Assembly (NCBI RefSeq): GCF_001922345.1
Contig: NZ_CP018811.1
Location: 620,001-684,000, forward strand
Length of the DNA stretch: 64,000 bases
Origin: Paraburkholderia sp. SOS3
GTDB lineage: Bacteria; Pseudomonadota; Gammaproteobacteria; Burkholderiales; Burkholderiaceae
Reading direction: 5' to 3'
A model generated the notes under the pieces. That model saw only the letters and a program-made list of their open reading frames with translations, searched no databases and was not told the DNA's origin. Every line of letters begins with the position of its first letter. Positions within the stretch are counted from its first letter, which is position 1. Positions 54,901 through 64,000 of the stretch are shown piece after piece. The translations under genes were made by a program, and so were the position numbers.

Positions 54901-55085
54901 CACTCGCGCATTCGCTGAAAATGCAGGTGATCGCGGAAGGCGTCGAGACGTCCGCGCAGCTCGATTTCCTCAAGGAACGCGCGTGCGACGAGATGCAGGG
55001 CTTCTTCTTCGCGAAGCCGCTGCCGCGCGATGCGATTCCGGGCATGCTTCAGCAGGGCGCGGGCGCGGCGCCCGTGAACGCCTAG
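51960..55085 (+). CDS. membrane PAS-PAS-PAS-GGDEF-EAL cyclic-di-GMP signalling protein
   Basis: This 1041-residue protein has a membrane helix (about 9-30), a periplasmic helical sensor (about 31-185) and a second helix (about 188-207). Three PAS domains follow (about 222-345, 350-475, 478-600), then GGDEF (about 608-765) and EAL (about 775-1030). The GGDEF site (HGGDEFV, G687) and its RxxD inhibitory site (RATDTVARH) are intact, as are EAL at E815 (VGVEALVRW) and the [10 protein letters not shown] motif. It could therefore make or degrade cyclic-di-GMP; which dominates cannot be told. ATG 51960 fits the first helix. Confidence 0.92.
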   Translation: MNSILSKRLLINLAIVAAAVGANAFIAYTQICAQRDVDARTIRSTGIRQNLDAYRAQIEDSLALLGHYQTAGVEVPVDAVSKMSTSMARLEETLRTQLADDPPMLAMFGTLAADSGVLKKSIADALSRARDEGPSNGDTGSHAWAAIAYTRLGMDVDRLESGLSALRRREDIALETRLAESTRDTQRATLLLVITMLAGSALLIYTFGSRETKERERLRVARALRRHDERFRGLFDEHPVPMYIFDRESLRFLAVNAAAVHQYGFSEEEFLEMTIRAIRPPGEIARLESHLQRSEAAPRTGRTVAGIWHHRRKDGSIINADISYHPLTFMNRPAMFVLAADVTDQINAEAEALRSNQMLETVIDNIPQRVFWKDRESRYLGCNMAFARDAGLAYPEQVVGKTDDDLPWRDFADDVRRHDAEVVESGVPKMNYEFDMIVDGEFRTTITSKLPFTDSDGRVIGVLGSYTDITQRKRADLALRLQSRALDASVNAILITGPAEGGNVIEYVNPAFKRITGYDPAEVIGQDCRLLQRDDRDQDGIAAIRQALAANREVSAVLRNYRKDGALFWNQLYVAPVPNPDGETTHHIGVINDVTALIRYQEQLEYQANYDGLTRLPNRNLLRDRLQHALVVAQRHQNGVAVVFIDLDGFKNVNDSLGHSVGDRLLAVVADRLARCARATDTVARHGGDEFVVVLSDTSDEQSLIAWMERVRASISEPVWLDGTELYVGCSMGASLFPQDGEDAETLMKKADLAMYRAKDMGRNTFQFYQPEMNASAGARMNLERRLRRALRDNEFLLHYQPQVDINSGQIVGVEALVRWRDPEVGLVPPSSFIPVAEESGLIGPLSEWVLREACRQNKAWQDEGLPPARVSVNLSARHFQQRNVAKLVKQVLAETGLEPQYLELELTESTIMRNAEEAVTMLNELHALGIGLAIDDFGTGYSSLSYLKRFPVDRLKIDRSFVSDIGVSNDDETITSAIIALAHSLKMQVIAEGVETSAQLDFLKERACDEMQGFFFAKPLPRDAIPGMLQQGAGAAPVNA

Positions 55086-55171
55086 GCCCCGATCGAGCGG
55101 CGCATAGTGGCGTGTCGTGTCGTGGCGCGTCGTGTGGCGGATCGGAGCGCCTTGTGACGGGCTGCGGCGCG

Positions 55172-55567
55172 CTACTCGAGCGGCGGCAACGCGCGCGGAC
55201 GGCGGTCGCTGTCGGTCGCCACATAGGTGAGGGTCGCTTCGGTGACCTTCACCACTTCCTGCGCCATGCTCATCCGCTGTGCGTAGACCTCGACCTCGAT
55301 CGTGACCGATGTGTTGCCGGTCTTCACGATGTCAGCGTAAAAACTGAGCAGATCGCCGACGAACACGGGCTGTTTGAACACGAACGAGTTGACCGCGACG
55401 GTCGCGACGCGGCCATTCGCGCGCCGGCCCGCCGGAATCGAGCCGGCGAGGTCGACCTGCGCCATGATCCAGCCGCCGAACACGTCGCCGTGGATGTTCG
55501 CGTCGGAGGGCTGCGGCATCACGCGCAATGCACACGACTTCTGCGGGAGCTGGTTCGGTTCGGTCAT
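55172..55567 (-). CDS. acyl-CoA thioesterase (hotdog fold, YciA-like)
   Basis: This 131-residue hotdog-fold enzyme has the YciA/BFIT catalytic block NIHGDVFGGWIMAQVDLAG, with Asp and Gly in the expected places. SFVFKQPVFVGDLLSFYADIV follows. It hydrolyses acyl-CoAs of varied chain length in the cytosol. ATG 55567 is preferred; the frame runs 24 residues upstream without a good start. Divergent ABC transporter gene, 149 bp apart. A 13-bp direct repeat CATCGGGAATCCA flanks the start region (55565 and 55595). Confidence 0.9.
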   Translation of the reverse strand: MTEPNQLPQKSCALRVMPQPSDANIHGDVFGGWIMAQVDLAGSIPAGRRANGRVATVAVNSFVFKQPVFVGDLLSFYADIVKTGNTSVTIEVEVYAQRMSMAQEVVKVTEATLTYVATDSDRRPRALPPLE

Positions 55568-55716
55568 CGGGAATCCATCGGAAAAGCGAGCCGGCATCGG
55601 GAATCCACGCGCAGCGAGGCAAGCCGGCTTCTGCGACAATACGGGATCACGAATTGTACGGGAAAGCGCACGCTCGGGTCAGGCGTGCCGCGCAAGCAGT
55701 TTTCCCCCATAAAACG

Positions 55717-57666
55717 ATGCGCCGTCTCGCCCCACTCCGAGAGCCCGCGCCGATCTCGAACCAGCCGCGCAACGACTGGCAGACGATCGTGTCGCTGCTG
55801 CCTTATCTCGCCACCTACAAATGGCGCGTGGCGTTCGCGCTCAGCTGTCTGATCGGCGCGAAGGTCGCGAATCTCGGCGTGCCGATCGTGATGAAGCGCA
55901 TCGTCGACAGCCTCGCGTCGGTTCAGCATCTGACCGCGCTCGGGCGCGCCGATCACGCGCCCGGCGTCGTGCTGCTAAGCGGCGTGGGGTTGCTGGTCGT
56001 TGCGTATGCGGTGGTGCGGCTCTCCACATCGCTTTTCACCGAGCTGCGCGAAATCCTCTTTTCGAAGGTGACCGAAAGCGCGGTGCGGCAGCTCGCGCTG
56101 AAGGTGTTCCGCCATCTGCATGCGCTGTCGCTGCGATTCCACCTCGAGCGGCAGACGGGCGGCATGTCGCGCGATATCGAACGCGGCACGCGCGGCATCA
56201 CACAGCTCATTTCGTATTCGCTGTACAGCATCCTGCCGACGCTCGTCGAAGTCGGTCTCGTGCTCGGATTTTTCGTGGTGAAGTACGAGGCGTACTACGC
56301 GATCGTCACGCTGATCGCGCTGGCGGCCTACGTCACGTACACGGTCAAGGTGACCGAGTGGCGCACGCACTTGCGACGCACGATGAACGAGCTCGATTCG
56401 CGCGCGAATTCGCGGGCCATCGACTCGCTGCTGAACTTCGAGACCGTCAAGTATTTCGGCAACGAGGAGTGGGAAGCGCGGCGCTACGACGAAAACCTGA
56501 AGCACTATCGCGCGGCCGCGATCCGGTCGCAGAATTCGCTGTCCGCGCTCAATTTCGGGCAGCAGGCCATTATCGGCACCGGGCTCGTCTTCATACTGTG
56601 GCGCGCGACGCAAGGCGTGATGGCAGGGCGGCTCACGCTCGGCGACCTCGTGCTGATCAACACGTTCATGCTGCAGCTGTACATTCCGCTGAATTTCCTC
56701 GGCGTCGTGTACCGCGAGCTGAAGCAGAGCCTGACCGATATGGACCGCATGTTCACGCTGCTCGGCGCGCCGCGCGAAGTGGCCGATGTGCCGCGGGCGC
56801 CGGCGCTCGCGGTGAGCGGCGCGCAAGTGCGCTTCAGCGGCGTGAATTTCGGCTACGAGGCCGCGCGGCCGATTCTGCACGACGTGAGCTTCACGATTCC
56901 GGCCGGTACGACGACGGCCGTGGTCGGCCATAGCGGCTCGGGCAAATCGACGCTCGCGCGGCTGCTGTTCCGCTTCTACGATCTCGAGCGCGCGCACGGC
57001 GGCTCGATCACGATCGACGGCCAGGATATTCGCGACGTCACGCAGGATTCGCTGCGCGCGGCGATCGGCATCGTGCCGCAGGACACCGTGCTGTTCAACG
57101 ACACGATCTACTACAACATCGCATACGGCCGGCCGCAGGCGAACCGCGACGAAGTGATCGCCGCGGCGCGTGCGGCGCATATTCACGAATTCATCGAGAG
57201 CCTGCCGCGCGGCTACGACACGCCGGTCGGCGAGCGCGGGCTCAAGCTGTCGGGCGGCGAGAAGCAGCGCGTCGCGATTGCGCGCACGCTGTTGAAGAAC
57301 CCGCCGATCCTGCTGTTCGACGAAGCGACGTCGGCGCTCGATTCGCGCTCCGAGCGCGCGATCCAGCACGAACTCGACCAGATCGCGCGCGAGCGGACCA
57401 CGCTGATCATCGCCCACCGGTTGTCGACGGTCGTGCACGCGCAGCAGATCATCGTGATGGACCGCGGGCGCATCGTCGAGCGCGGCACCTATGCGGAACT
57501 GATCCGCATGGGCGGACTCTTTGCGCAGATGTGGGCGCTGCAGCAGCAGCGCGCGGAACAGGCGCAAGAACTCGATGCGCAAGATGCTGCGGATAACGCC
57601 GCAGATGCAGGCGCGGATGCCGCCGATGCAGGCGAGCGCCTGAGCGAGGACCGCGTCGCGCGGTGA
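55717..57666 (+). CDS. ABC exporter, Atm1/HMT1 type (permease-ATPase fusion)
   Basis: This 649-residue half-transporter has six membrane helices in the N-terminal domain (about 30-340) and a C-terminal ATPase. It has Walker A (GHSGSGKST), signature (LSGGEKQRVAIARTL), Walker B (ILLFDEATSALD) and the switch His in IIAHRLST. The transmembrane region resembles the Atm1 family, which exports glutathione-linked or iron-sulfur-related compounds and heavy metals. The C-terminal tail is Ala/Asp-rich (AADNAADAGADAAD). It is convergent with murU with only 6 bp between the stops. Confidence 0.9.
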   Translation: MRRLAPLREPAPISNQPRNDWQTIVSLLPYLATYKWRVAFALSCLIGAKVANLGVPIVMKRIVDSLASVQHLTALGRADHAPGVVLLSGVGLLVVAYAVVRLSTSLFTELREILFSKVTESAVRQLALKVFRHLHALSLRFHLERQTGGMSRDIERGTRGITQLISYSLYSILPTLVEVGLVLGFFVVKYEAYYAIVTLIALAAYVTYTVKVTEWRTHLRRTMNELDSRANSRAIDSLLNFETVKYFGNEEWEARRYDENLKHYRAAAIRSQNSLSALNFGQQAIIGTGLVFILWRATQGVMAGRLTLGDLVLINTFMLQLYIPLNFLGVVYRELKQSLTDMDRMFTLLGAPREVADVPRAPALAVSGAQVRFSGVNFGYEAARPILHDVSFTIPAGTTTAVVGHSGSGKSTLARLLFRFYDLERAHGGSITIDGQDIRDVTQDSLRAAIGIVPQDTVLFNDTIYYNIAYGRPQANRDEVIAAARAAHIHEFIESLPRGYDTPVGERGLKLSGGEKQRVAIARTLLKNPPILLFDEATSALDSRSERAIQHELDQIARERTTLIIAHRLSTVVHAQQIIVMDRGRIVERGTYAELIRMGGLFAQMWALQQQRAEQAQELDAQDAADNAADAGADAADAGERLSEDRVAR

Positions 57667-57672
57667 TGCGCG

Positions 57673-58446
57673 CTATTCGATGCGGCCCGCGCCGGCCATG
57701 CCGCCTGCACCCGCAGCACCGCTAGCCCGCAATGCGCGATCGAGCGCCTGCAGCTGTGCGGGCGTGCCGACATTCTCCCAGCGCCCTTCATACAGCTCGC
57801 CGCTTGCGCGGCCTTGCGCGATCGTCTCGCGATAGTACGGCGTAAGCGCGCGCCGCGTGCCGCGCGGCAGATCGCCGAACATCCGCGTGTCGTACAACGC
57901 GATGCTGCCGAACGTGACGCGCGGCACGCCATCGAGCGACAGCGCTGCGTCACGCAATACGAAATCGCCGTGCGGATGAAACGCCGGGTTCGGCACCATC
58001 ACGAGATGCATGCCGGGCTCGGGCCGTTTCGCGAGTCGCGCGGCGTGCGCGTGCAACCTCGCGTAGTCGAAATCCGCGTAGACGTCGCCGGCCACGCCGA
58101 CGAAAACTTCCGCCCGGCCCGCGTGTTCGAGCAGCGGCAACGCCTGCGCGATGCCACCGGCCGTTTCGAGCGCCTCGCCTTCGGCCGAATAGCGCAACTG
58201 CACGCCCCAGCGCGAGCCGTCGCCGAGCGCCGCTTCGATGCGCTCGCCAAGCCACGCATGATTGATCACGATCGTGCGCAGGCCTGCGGCCGCGAGCCGC
58301 TCGATCTGCCAGACGATCAGCGGCTTGCCGCCTGCTTCGAGCAGCGGCTTCGGGCAGGTGTCCGTCAACGGCCGCATCCGTTCGCCGCGGCCTGCCGCGA
58401 AAATCATCGCCGTCGTCAACGTCGGTTCGCTGGCCGGTGTCGTCAT
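57673..58446 (-). CDS. murU: N-acetylmuramate-1-phosphate uridylyltransferase MurU
   Basis: This 257-residue nucleotidyltransferase has the N-terminal loop TAMIFAAGRGERMRPLT that binds UTP, PKPLLEAGGKPLI, and the metal-binding Asp in VGVAGDVYADF. MurU converts MurNAc-1-phosphate to UDP-MurNAc in peptidoglycan recycling that bypasses de novo synthesis, giving intrinsic fosfomycin tolerance in Pseudomonas. The preceding gene, 8 bp upstream, is the matching kinase amgK. Gene order with lptD nearby is as in Pseudomonas. Confidence 0.92.
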   Translation of the reverse strand: MTTPASEPTLTTAMIFAAGRGERMRPLTDTCPKPLLEAGGKPLIVWQIERLAAAGLRTIVINHAWLGERIEAALGDGSRWGVQLRYSAEGEALETAGGIAQALPLLEHAGRAEVFVGVAGDVYADFDYARLHAHAARLAKRPEPGMHLVMVPNPAFHPHGDFVLRDAALSLDGVPRVTFGSIALYDTRMFGDLPRGTRRALTPYYRETIAQGRASGELYEGRWENVGTPAQLQALDRALRASGAAGAGGMAGAGRIE

Positions 58447-58454
58447 CGGTTCGT

Positions 58455-59585
58455 TCAAAACGTGTAGCCGACTTCGTCTGCACGCCCTTCGAGGTCGTCG
58501 AGCAGTTTCGCGAACGGCGCGAGCGGCGCGTAGCGCTGCGCGACCTTGCGTGCGTAGCCGATAAAGCGCGGCAGGTCTTTCAGATAATGCGGTTTGCTGT
58601 CGCGGTAGTTGATCCGGCAGAACAGGCCGAGCACCTTGATATGCCGCTGCAGCCCCATCCATTCGAGCTGCCGGTAGAACTCGCCGAAGTCCGCGTCGAC
58701 GGGCAGGCCCGCTTTCTTCGCGTGCTCCCAGTAGTACGCGAAGCAGTCGAGCTCGAAGGCTTCGTCCCAGCTCAGGAACGCGTCGCGCAGCAATGACGCG
58801 ACGTCGTATGTGATCGGCCCGTACACCGCGTCCTGGAAATCGAGCACGCCGGGGTTCGGGCTCGCGATCATCAGATTGCGCGGCATGAAATCGCGCAGCA
58901 TGTACACATGCGGTTGCGCACTTGCGCTCGCCACGAGCAGCGCGAAGGTGCGATCGAGCACGCCGCGCGTGGCGGTGTCCACTTCGCGGCCCAGATGGCG
59001 CGTGATGAACCATTCGGGCATCAGCTCCATTTCGCGGCGCATGAACGCTTCGTCGAACGGCGGCAGTTCGCCCTCGCGCGAACCGAGCTGCCAGCGAATC
59101 AGCGTGTCGAGCGCGTCGCGCATGAGGCGGCGCGCGTTGCCTTCGTTGAGCGCCGTCAGATACGGCTCGGTGCCGAGGTCCGTGACGAGCATGAACCCGG
59201 CGTCGAAATCGACCTCGAGCACGCGCGGCACGTGCACGCCGGCCCCCTCGAGCAGTTGCGCCACCTGCACGAACTCGCGGCACTTCTCGGGCGGCGGGGC
59301 GTCGACGGCGATGAGCGTCGTCGCGGCAGCGGACGAATACACCGCCGACGGCAAGCCCGCGGGCGCTCGCGCACCTGCAGCGCCCACACCCGACGCATTC
59401 GCCACGGCGCTCGCGGCGAGCCGGAAATAGCGGCGAAAGCTCGCATCGGCGGAAGCGGGAGCGAGCGTGGCGAGATCGAGACCGTAACGGTCGGCGTGGC
59501 TGCGAAGCCAGGCGGTCAGCAGCTCGAGGCGCTCGGAAGCGGTGTTGCCGGTGGAAGCGGAGGCGGGCGCGGAACTCGGCGTCAT
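58455..59585 (-). CDS. amgK: anomeric MurNAc/GlcNAc kinase AmgK
   Basis: This 376-residue kinase of the aminoglycoside phosphotransferase fold phosphorylates MurNAc and GlcNAc at C1. The catalytic block is MLRDFMPRNLMI and the metal-binding aspartate is in VLDFQDAVYGPITYD. Residues 1-65 include an Ala/Ser-rich region longer than in Pseudomonas AmgK, with a further Ala-Gly-rich loop near 62-90. It forms a two-gene unit with murU and diverges from lptD, matching known neighbours of the recycling pathway. Confidence 0.92.
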   Translation of the reverse strand: MTPSSAPASASTGNTASERLELLTAWLRSHADRYGLDLATLAPASADASFRRYFRLAASAVANASGVGAAGARAPAGLPSAVYSSAAATTLIAVDAPPPEKCREFVQVAQLLEGAGVHVPRVLEVDFDAGFMLVTDLGTEPYLTALNEGNARRLMRDALDTLIRWQLGSREGELPPFDEAFMRREMELMPEWFITRHLGREVDTATRGVLDRTFALLVASASAQPHVYMLRDFMPRNLMIASPNPGVLDFQDAVYGPITYDVASLLRDAFLSWDEAFELDCFAYYWEHAKKAGLPVDADFGEFYRQLEWMGLQRHIKVLGLFCRINYRDSKPHYLKDLPRFIGYARKVAQRYAPLAPFAKLLDDLEGRADEVGYTF

Positions 59586-59645
59586 GAAAATCGGGGCTGA
59601 AAACGGGATAAAGAACGTCTTGCCATATAATACCCCACGACTTTT

Positions 59646-59676
59646 TTGACGCGGCTCGCGCCAGCCTTCGCATAAC
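59646..59676 (+). promoter_or_regulatory. weak candidate lptD promoter
   Basis: TTGACG (59646-59651) is followed by CATAAC (59671-59676) with 19-bp spacing. A TATAAT hexamer at 59626-59631 lies nearby but has no matching -35. I saw no sigmaE-type GGAACTT element. The 228-bp spacer serves both amgK and lptD. Confidence 0.25.
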
Positions 59677-59813
59677 TCGTTTGACCGCCCGCCTCACCGC
59701 TGGAATAGATCGAACAATTTGCGCAACGCACTCCATCGGTCACCGGAGTCGCTCGTGCAGGCGGTAACTGTGACTGCATGAGCTGTGGTGGGGCCGATTC
59801 GCCAAACGAATAC

Positions 59814-62183
59814 ATGCCGCCTAGAAAGCTTTTCCCTTACCCATCTTCTTGCGACGGCTTGCCGCGCACAAGGCGGCTCGTCGCGGCACTCGTTGCCGTG
59901 CCCGGTCTCTTTCCTGCGCTTTCGCACGCCCAGCTCGTGGGTGAAGCGGCGCAGGCGCAGCCGCTCGAGAACTCGCCGTGGGACCTGCGGCTCGCCCCGC
60001 AGCTCGAGGACCATACCGTGCCGACCGGCCAGCGCGCCGCGACCTTCGTGCTCGGCGACGCGACCACCGGCACCGCCGATCGCGACATGGCGGCGAAAGG
60101 TTCGGCCGAAGTGCGTCAGGCCACCTCGGTCATCAAGGCAGACGCGCTGCATTACGATCAGGATACCGACATGGCCGACGCGTACGGCCATGTGCGCATC
60201 TCCGGCAATGGCGCGCTGTTCGTCGGGCCCGAAGCGCACCTGAAAGTCGAGTCGAATGAAGGTTTCATGACCGCGGCGAAGTATCACTTCTCGATGACGG
60301 GCGGTTCGGGCAGCGCGGAACGCGTCGATCTGCTCGATAACGAGCGCTCGGTGTTTTCGCACGCCACGTATACGGCCTGCCAGTGCGAGAGCGACCCGGC
60401 GTGGTACATCAAGGGCAGCGAGTTCGATTTCGACACCGGCGCCGACGAAGGCGTCGCGCACAACGGCGTGCTGTTCTTCCAGGGCGTGCCGATCTTCGCG
60501 AGCCCGTGGATGTCGTTCCCGTTGTCGGGCGATCGCAGGAGCGGCCTGCTGCCGCCGACGTTCTCGGTCAGTTCGAACAACGGCTTCGAGCTGGCGCTGC
60601 CGTACTACTTCAATATCGCGCCGAACCGCGACCTGACCATCACGCCGCGGATCATCTCGCGGCGCGGCGTGCTGACCGACGTCAACTACCGGTACCTGTC
60701 GCCCACGTATAGCGGGTCGTTTACAGGCCAGTTCCTGCCCGACGACGCGATCACGAAGACGAACCGCTACGCGCTGTACATCCAGCACAACCAGAACTTC
60801 GGCAACGGGTTCGGCGGCTACGTCTACTACAACAAGGTATCGGACAACACATACCCGGAGGATCTGGCGTCGTCGACGAGCCAGTTCCTCAACGGCACGC
60901 AGCTGCTGTATCAGCAGGAAGCCGGCCTCACGTACAACAACGGTCCGTGGTCCGTGCTCGCGCGCGAACAGCACTGGCAGACGCTCCAGGGCTCGATTCC
61001 GCCGTACGGCCGCGAGCCGGAACTGCGCGTGACGTACTCGAAGTACAACGTAGGCGGCTTCGATTACGGCGCGACGGCCGACTACTCGCGCTTCCGCATC
61101 ACGGCCGACAACATGACCGAGGGCGACCGCGTCGTCTTCGATCCGTACCTCGCGTACTCGGTGGTCGGCCCCGGCTACTTCGTCACGCCGAAGGTGCAAT
61201 GGCACTTCGCGTCGTACAACCTTAGCAATCTCGGCACGAATTCGGTCGCGGGGCAGCCGAAGAACTTCACCGAATCGATTCCGACGTTCTCGTTCGACAC
61301 GGGGCTCGTCTTCGACCGGTCGGTGCGCATCTTCGGCACGGACTATATCCAGACGCTCGAGCCGCGGCTGTATTACGTCTACACGCCGTTTCGCAATCAG
61401 AACGACGCGCCGCTGTTCGACACCGCCGATTCGGACTTCGGCCTTGCCGAAATTTTCCAGCCGAACACGTTTGTCGGCGAAGACCGTATCGCCGACGCGA
61501 ACCGCATAACGGCCGCGCTGACGACGCGTTTCATCAACGCGGCGACCGGCGACGAGCGCGCGCGCTTCGTGATCGCGCAGCAGTACTACTTCACGGACCA
61601 GCGCGTCACGCTGCTGCCGGGCCAGTCGGAAACGACGGCACGCCATTCGGATCTGATCGCCGGCGCGTCGTTCAAGCTCGGCTATGGTTTCGCCCAGGAA
61701 ACGGCGTTCCAATATAATGCCGACAACAATCAGCTGGTGAAGTCGAGCATCGGTTTCGGGTTCAGTCCCGAAACGGGCAAGGTCATCAACCTCGGTTATC
61801 GTTACACGCGCGCGAACACGACGCTCGAGAACCAGCCGATCAACCAGATCCTGATCTCAGGGCAATGGCCGCTGACGCACCGCGTGTTCGCGGTGGGCCG
61901 CGTCAATTACGACTTGCAAGGCCACCGGCTCGTCGACGGCCTGCTCGGCATGCAGTACGACGCCGATTGCTGGACGCTTGGCGTCGGTGTGCAGAAGTAC
62001 GCGAACGGGGTCAACACGCAAGGCCTGGCAACTTCCGCGACGCGTTTTCTCGCGCAGTTGACGTTGAAGGGCCTGTCGTCCGTCGACAACGGCCTCGTAA
62101 CCGCGTTCCGTTCGAGCGTCGCCGGCTATTCGCCGCCGCCGCCGCCACCGCCGCCCGAATCGCGGTTCAACAATTTTGAATGA
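59814..62183 (+). CDS. lptD: LPS-assembly outer-membrane protein LptD
   Basis: This 789-residue protein inserts lipopolysaccharide into the outer leaflet with LptE. After the signal peptide ([19 protein letters not shown]) comes an OstA-like periplasmic domain (about 70-190, with [14 protein letters not shown]) and the large barrel. Disulfide-forming cysteines appear as C189 and C191 (TACQCESD) and C719 (DADCWTLG); only one C-terminal Cys is seen where E. coli has two adjacent. The tail ends with eight prolines and [11 protein letters not shown] 59814 fits a signal peptide of 40 residues; ATG 59778 is possible. Confidence 0.93.
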   Translation: MPPRKLFPYPSSCDGLPRTRRLVAALVAVPGLFPALSHAQLVGEAAQAQPLENSPWDLRLAPQLEDHTVPTGQRAATFVLGDATTGTADRDMAAKGSAEVRQATSVIKADALHYDQDTDMADAYGHVRISGNGALFVGPEAHLKVESNEGFMTAAKYHFSMTGGSGSAERVDLLDNERSVFSHATYTACQCESDPAWYIKGSEFDFDTGADEGVAHNGVLFFQGVPIFASPWMSFPLSGDRRSGLLPPTFSVSSNNGFELALPYYFNIAPNRDLTITPRIISRRGVLTDVNYRYLSPTYSGSFTGQFLPDDAITKTNRYALYIQHNQNFGNGFGGYVYYNKVSDNTYPEDLASSTSQFLNGTQLLYQQEAGLTYNNGPWSVLAREQHWQTLQGSIPPYGREPELRVTYSKYNVGGFDYGATADYSRFRITADNMTEGDRVVFDPYLAYSVVGPGYFVTPKVQWHFASYNLSNLGTNSVAGQPKNFTESIPTFSFDTGLVFDRSVRIFGTDYIQTLEPRLYYVYTPFRNQNDAPLFDTADSDFGLAEIFQPNTFVGEDRIADANRITAALTTRFINAATGDERARFVIAQQYYFTDQRVTLLPGQSETTARHSDLIAGASFKLGYGFAQETAFQYNADNNQLVKSSIGFGFSPETGKVINLGYRYTRANTTLENQPINQILISGQWPLTHRVFAVGRVNYDLQGHRLVDGLLGMQYDADCWTLGVGVQKYANGVNTQGLATSATRFLAQLTLKGLSSVDNGLVTAFRSSVAGYSPPPPPPPPESRFNNFE

Positions 62184-62289
62184 CCGGTTGTGCGCGCTTA
62201 TAAAATACGACGATACGGGTGGTCATGTCATGGGCGGAGAATGCCCGCGGCACCCAGGCCCGACATCATTTGGAGTATCTGTGGGAATC

Positions 62290-63654
62290 ATGAAAAAGCT
62301 TCGTTCGGCATCGTTCGCGACCGGGTTCGCGGCTGCCGTGTTCTTTATGCTCGCGGGGCCCGCGCACGCGCAGGCGCTCGATAACGGCAGCGGCCAGACC
62401 GTCGATACGATTGCTGCCGTGGTCAACAATGGCGTGATTACGCAGCGCGAACTCGACGAGCGCATCGGTCTCATCACGCGCCGTCTGAACCAGCAACACG
62501 CGCCGATTCCGCCCGCGGATCAGCTGCGCCAGCAGGTGCTGAACCAGATGGTGCTCGAACGCATCCAGCTGCAGAAGGCGCGCGAGGACAACATTACTGT
62601 CGACGACGCCACCGTGCAGCGCACGCTCGAGCGTCTCGCGCAGGCGAACAACATGACGCTCGCGGTGTACCGCGCACGCATCGAGGCCGAAGGCGTGCCC
62701 TGGACGACGTTCAGCGGCGACGCGAAGACCGAGTTGATCCTGCAGCGGCTGCGCGAGAAGGAAGTGGACAGCAAGGTCACCGTTTCGGACGCCGAAGTCG
62801 CGAACTACATTGCCAGCCAGCGCGGACCGAGCGCGGGCAGCACGAGCGATCTGCGCTTCGAGCACATCTTCCTGAAGGCGCCGCTCAATGCGCCGCAAAC
62901 CGATATCGAGGCCGCGCAGAAGAAGGCTGACGATCTGCTGAAGCAGGCCATGAGCGGCAGCGGCAATGATTTCGAAAAGCTTGCAAAGTCGAACTCGCAG
63001 GCACCGGACGCGAGCAAGGGCGGCGACATGGGCTTTTTGCAGCCGTCGAAGCTGCCGCCCGAATTCGTCACGGCGGCATCGACGCTGCGTGCGGGCCAGG
63101 TCAACCCGTCGGTGATTCGCACCAACGACGGCTTCGAAATCGTGCGCCTCGTCGACCGCCGTTCCGGCGGGCAGACCGTGAGCGGCGATTCGGCACGGCT
63201 CGTGCAAACGCATGTGCGGCACATCCTGCTGCGCGTCGGCGACGGGCAGTCGGAACCGCAGGCACGCGAGAAGCTGCTCGAGATCAAGAAGGAAATCCAG
63301 GACGGCGGCGACTTCGACAAATTTGCCCGGACCTATTCGCAGGACGGCTCGGCGTCGCAAGGCGGCGACCTCGGCTGGGTGAGCCCCGGCGAGACGGTGC
63401 CTGAATTCGAGCGCGCGATGAACAACCTGCAGGACGGCCAGATCAGCGATCCGGTGCGCACGGAATACGGCTATCACCTGATCCAGGTGCTGGGCCGCCG
63501 CGAAGCGGAAGGCTCGGTCGCGCAGCAGATGGACCTTGCGCGCCAGGCGATCGGCCAACGCAAGGCGGAGCAGGCTTACGCGGACTGGCTGCGCGAACTG
63601 CGCGACACGGCGTACGTCGACTACAAGACCGCGCCTGGCAACTCATTGCAATAA
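62290..63654 (+). CDS. surA: periplasmic chaperone and peptidyl-prolyl isomerase SurA
   Basis: This 454-residue chaperone helps fold outer-membrane proteins. The signal peptide is [20 protein letters not shown], then the SurA N-domain ([18 protein letters not shown], about 38-190). Two parvulin domains follow ([10 protein letters not shown], about 195-295; [12 protein letters not shown], about 315-415), then the C-terminal helix that packs on the N domain. ATG 62290 is used; GTG 62281 is possible. It lies 106 bp after lptD, the conserved lptD-surA-pdxA order. Confidence 0.95.
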   Translation: MKKLRSASFATGFAAAVFFMLAGPAHAQALDNGSGQTVDTIAAVVNNGVITQRELDERIGLITRRLNQQHAPIPPADQLRQQVLNQMVLERIQLQKAREDNITVDDATVQRTLERLAQANNMTLAVYRARIEAEGVPWTTFSGDAKTELILQRLREKEVDSKVTVSDAEVANYIASQRGPSAGSTSDLRFEHIFLKAPLNAPQTDIEAAQKKADDLLKQAMSGSGNDFEKLAKSNSQAPDASKGGDMGFLQPSKLPPEFVTAASTLRAGQVNPSVIRTNDGFEIVRLVDRRSGGQTVSGDSARLVQTHVRHILLRVGDGQSEPQAREKLLEIKKEIQDGGDFDKFARTYSQDGSASQGGDLGWVSPGETVPEFERAMNNLQDGQISDPVRTEYGYHLIQVLGRREAEGSVAQQMDLARQAIGQRKAEQAYADWLRELRDTAYVDYKTAPGNSLQ

Positions 63655-63687
63655 TCCGTCGAAGCAACGCGTGCTATTACCGAAGCC

Positions 63688-64000
63688 ATGACGACCGACA
63701 CCTCGCCTGCTGCATCCTCACTGCCGCGGTCCGGGTCGCTGAACATCGCGATCACGACTGGCGAGCCGGCAGGCGTGGGTCCTGAATTGACTGCGCAGGC
63801 GCTCGCGGCAGCGGGCGCGCACTGGCCCGATGCGCACTTCACGGTGCTCGGCGACGCGGCGCTGCTTGCCGGGCGCGCGCAGGCGGTCGGCATCGACTGG
63901 AATGCGTTGCAGGGGCGGCGCATCGAGGTCTTGCACCACGCGCTCGGTGCGCCGTCGCGGGCCGGCAAGCTCGATGCGGCGAACGGCCGCTATGTGCTCG
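63688..64000 (+). CDS. pdxA: 4-hydroxythreonine-4-phosphate dehydrogenase (5' part)
   Basis: The first 104 codons are present; the gene leaves the window at the right edge. The start MTTDTSPAASSL is followed by the PdxA signature IAITTGEPAGVGPEL, which with FTVLGDAALLAGRA matches the N-terminal domain. PdxA oxidises 4-phosphohydroxy-L-threonine in pyridoxal phosphate synthesis. It is 33 bp after surA, as in many beta- and gammaproteobacteria. Confidence 0.92.
   Translation, partial: MTTDTSPAASSLPRSGSLNIAITTGEPAGVGPELTAQALAAAGAHWPDAHFTVLGDAALLAGRAQAVGIDWNALQGRRIEVLHHALGAPSRAGKLDAANGRYVL

Overview
This is a GC-rich, densely coded bacterial chromosome window. Its gene content and order point to the Burkholderiaceae (Burkholderia, Paraburkholderia or Caballeronia group). 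The markers are the neighbourhoods ubiE–Tim44-domain–ubiJ–ubiB–FmdB–DUF502–aspS–nudB–clsB and murU–amgK / lptD–surA–pdxA, plus a very large DUF3683-type FAD/iron-sulfur oxidoreductase. The genus is an inference from protein resemblance recalled from memory; no search was run. I saw no rRNA, tRNA, insertion sequence, prophage or CRISPR array.

Layout. 1-3.3 kb (minus): a ba3-type cytochrome oxidase operon in the order diheme cytochrome c, triheme cytochrome c, small subunit IIa, subunit II, subunit I (cut by the window edge), with a good sigma70 promoter at 3430-3458. 3.6-6 kb: a LysR regulator divergent from an MFS transporter. 6.1-7.1 kb: an orphan outer-membrane barrel protein. 7.1-14.9 kb: a signalling island of three different RcsB-like response regulators, an aquaporin Z homologue and a 1280-residue BvgS/RcsC-like hybrid histidine kinase whose start codon overlaps the aquaporin stop codon. 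15-19.7 kb: a CHRD protein, an HSL-type esterase, an EcsC protein, and a DHA2 efflux pump with its MarR regulator. 19.7-24 kb: a D-amino-acid catabolic locus (D-serine-dehydratase-like enzyme, RpiR regulator, D-aminoacylase, RidA). 24.3-27.6 kb (minus): ilvA, a 5'-nucleotidase and queF, closed by a terminator. 28.3-42.8 kb: the DUF3683 oxidoreductase, HIT, DUF971, the ubiquinone genes ubiE/ubiJ/ubiB, FmdB, DUF502, a non-discriminating-type aspS, nudB and clsB. 43-50.2 kb: a beta-oxidation cluster behind a TetR regulator with a perfect palindrome in its promoter. 50.2-51.8 kb: fdhD and a nitrate-reductase-associated protein, separated by an 11-bp tandem repeat. 52-55 kb: a PAS/GGDEF/EAL protein. 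55-64 kb: a thioesterase, an Atm1-type ABC exporter, peptidoglycan-recycling murU/amgK, then lptD, surA and the start of pdxA.

How parts fit together. The oxidase operon supplies both a terminal oxidase and its own electron-delivering cytochromes. The three response regulators and the hybrid kinase look like a branched phosphorelay (H638, D1057 and an HPt histidine near 1221, then three candidate output regulators). The D-amino-acid locus can deacylate N-acyl-D-amino acids, deaminate the product and clear the reactive enamine. The TetR-led genes cover all steps of fatty-acid beta-oxidation. The last block is envelope biogenesis: recycling of muramic acid, LPS insertion and outer-membrane protein folding.

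The best candidate for an undescribed system is the 7.7-14.9 kb island. Secondary points of interest are the oxidase/cytochrome operon, the helically phased 11-bp repeat upstream of fdhD, and structured intergenic hairpins inside the beta-oxidation cluster.
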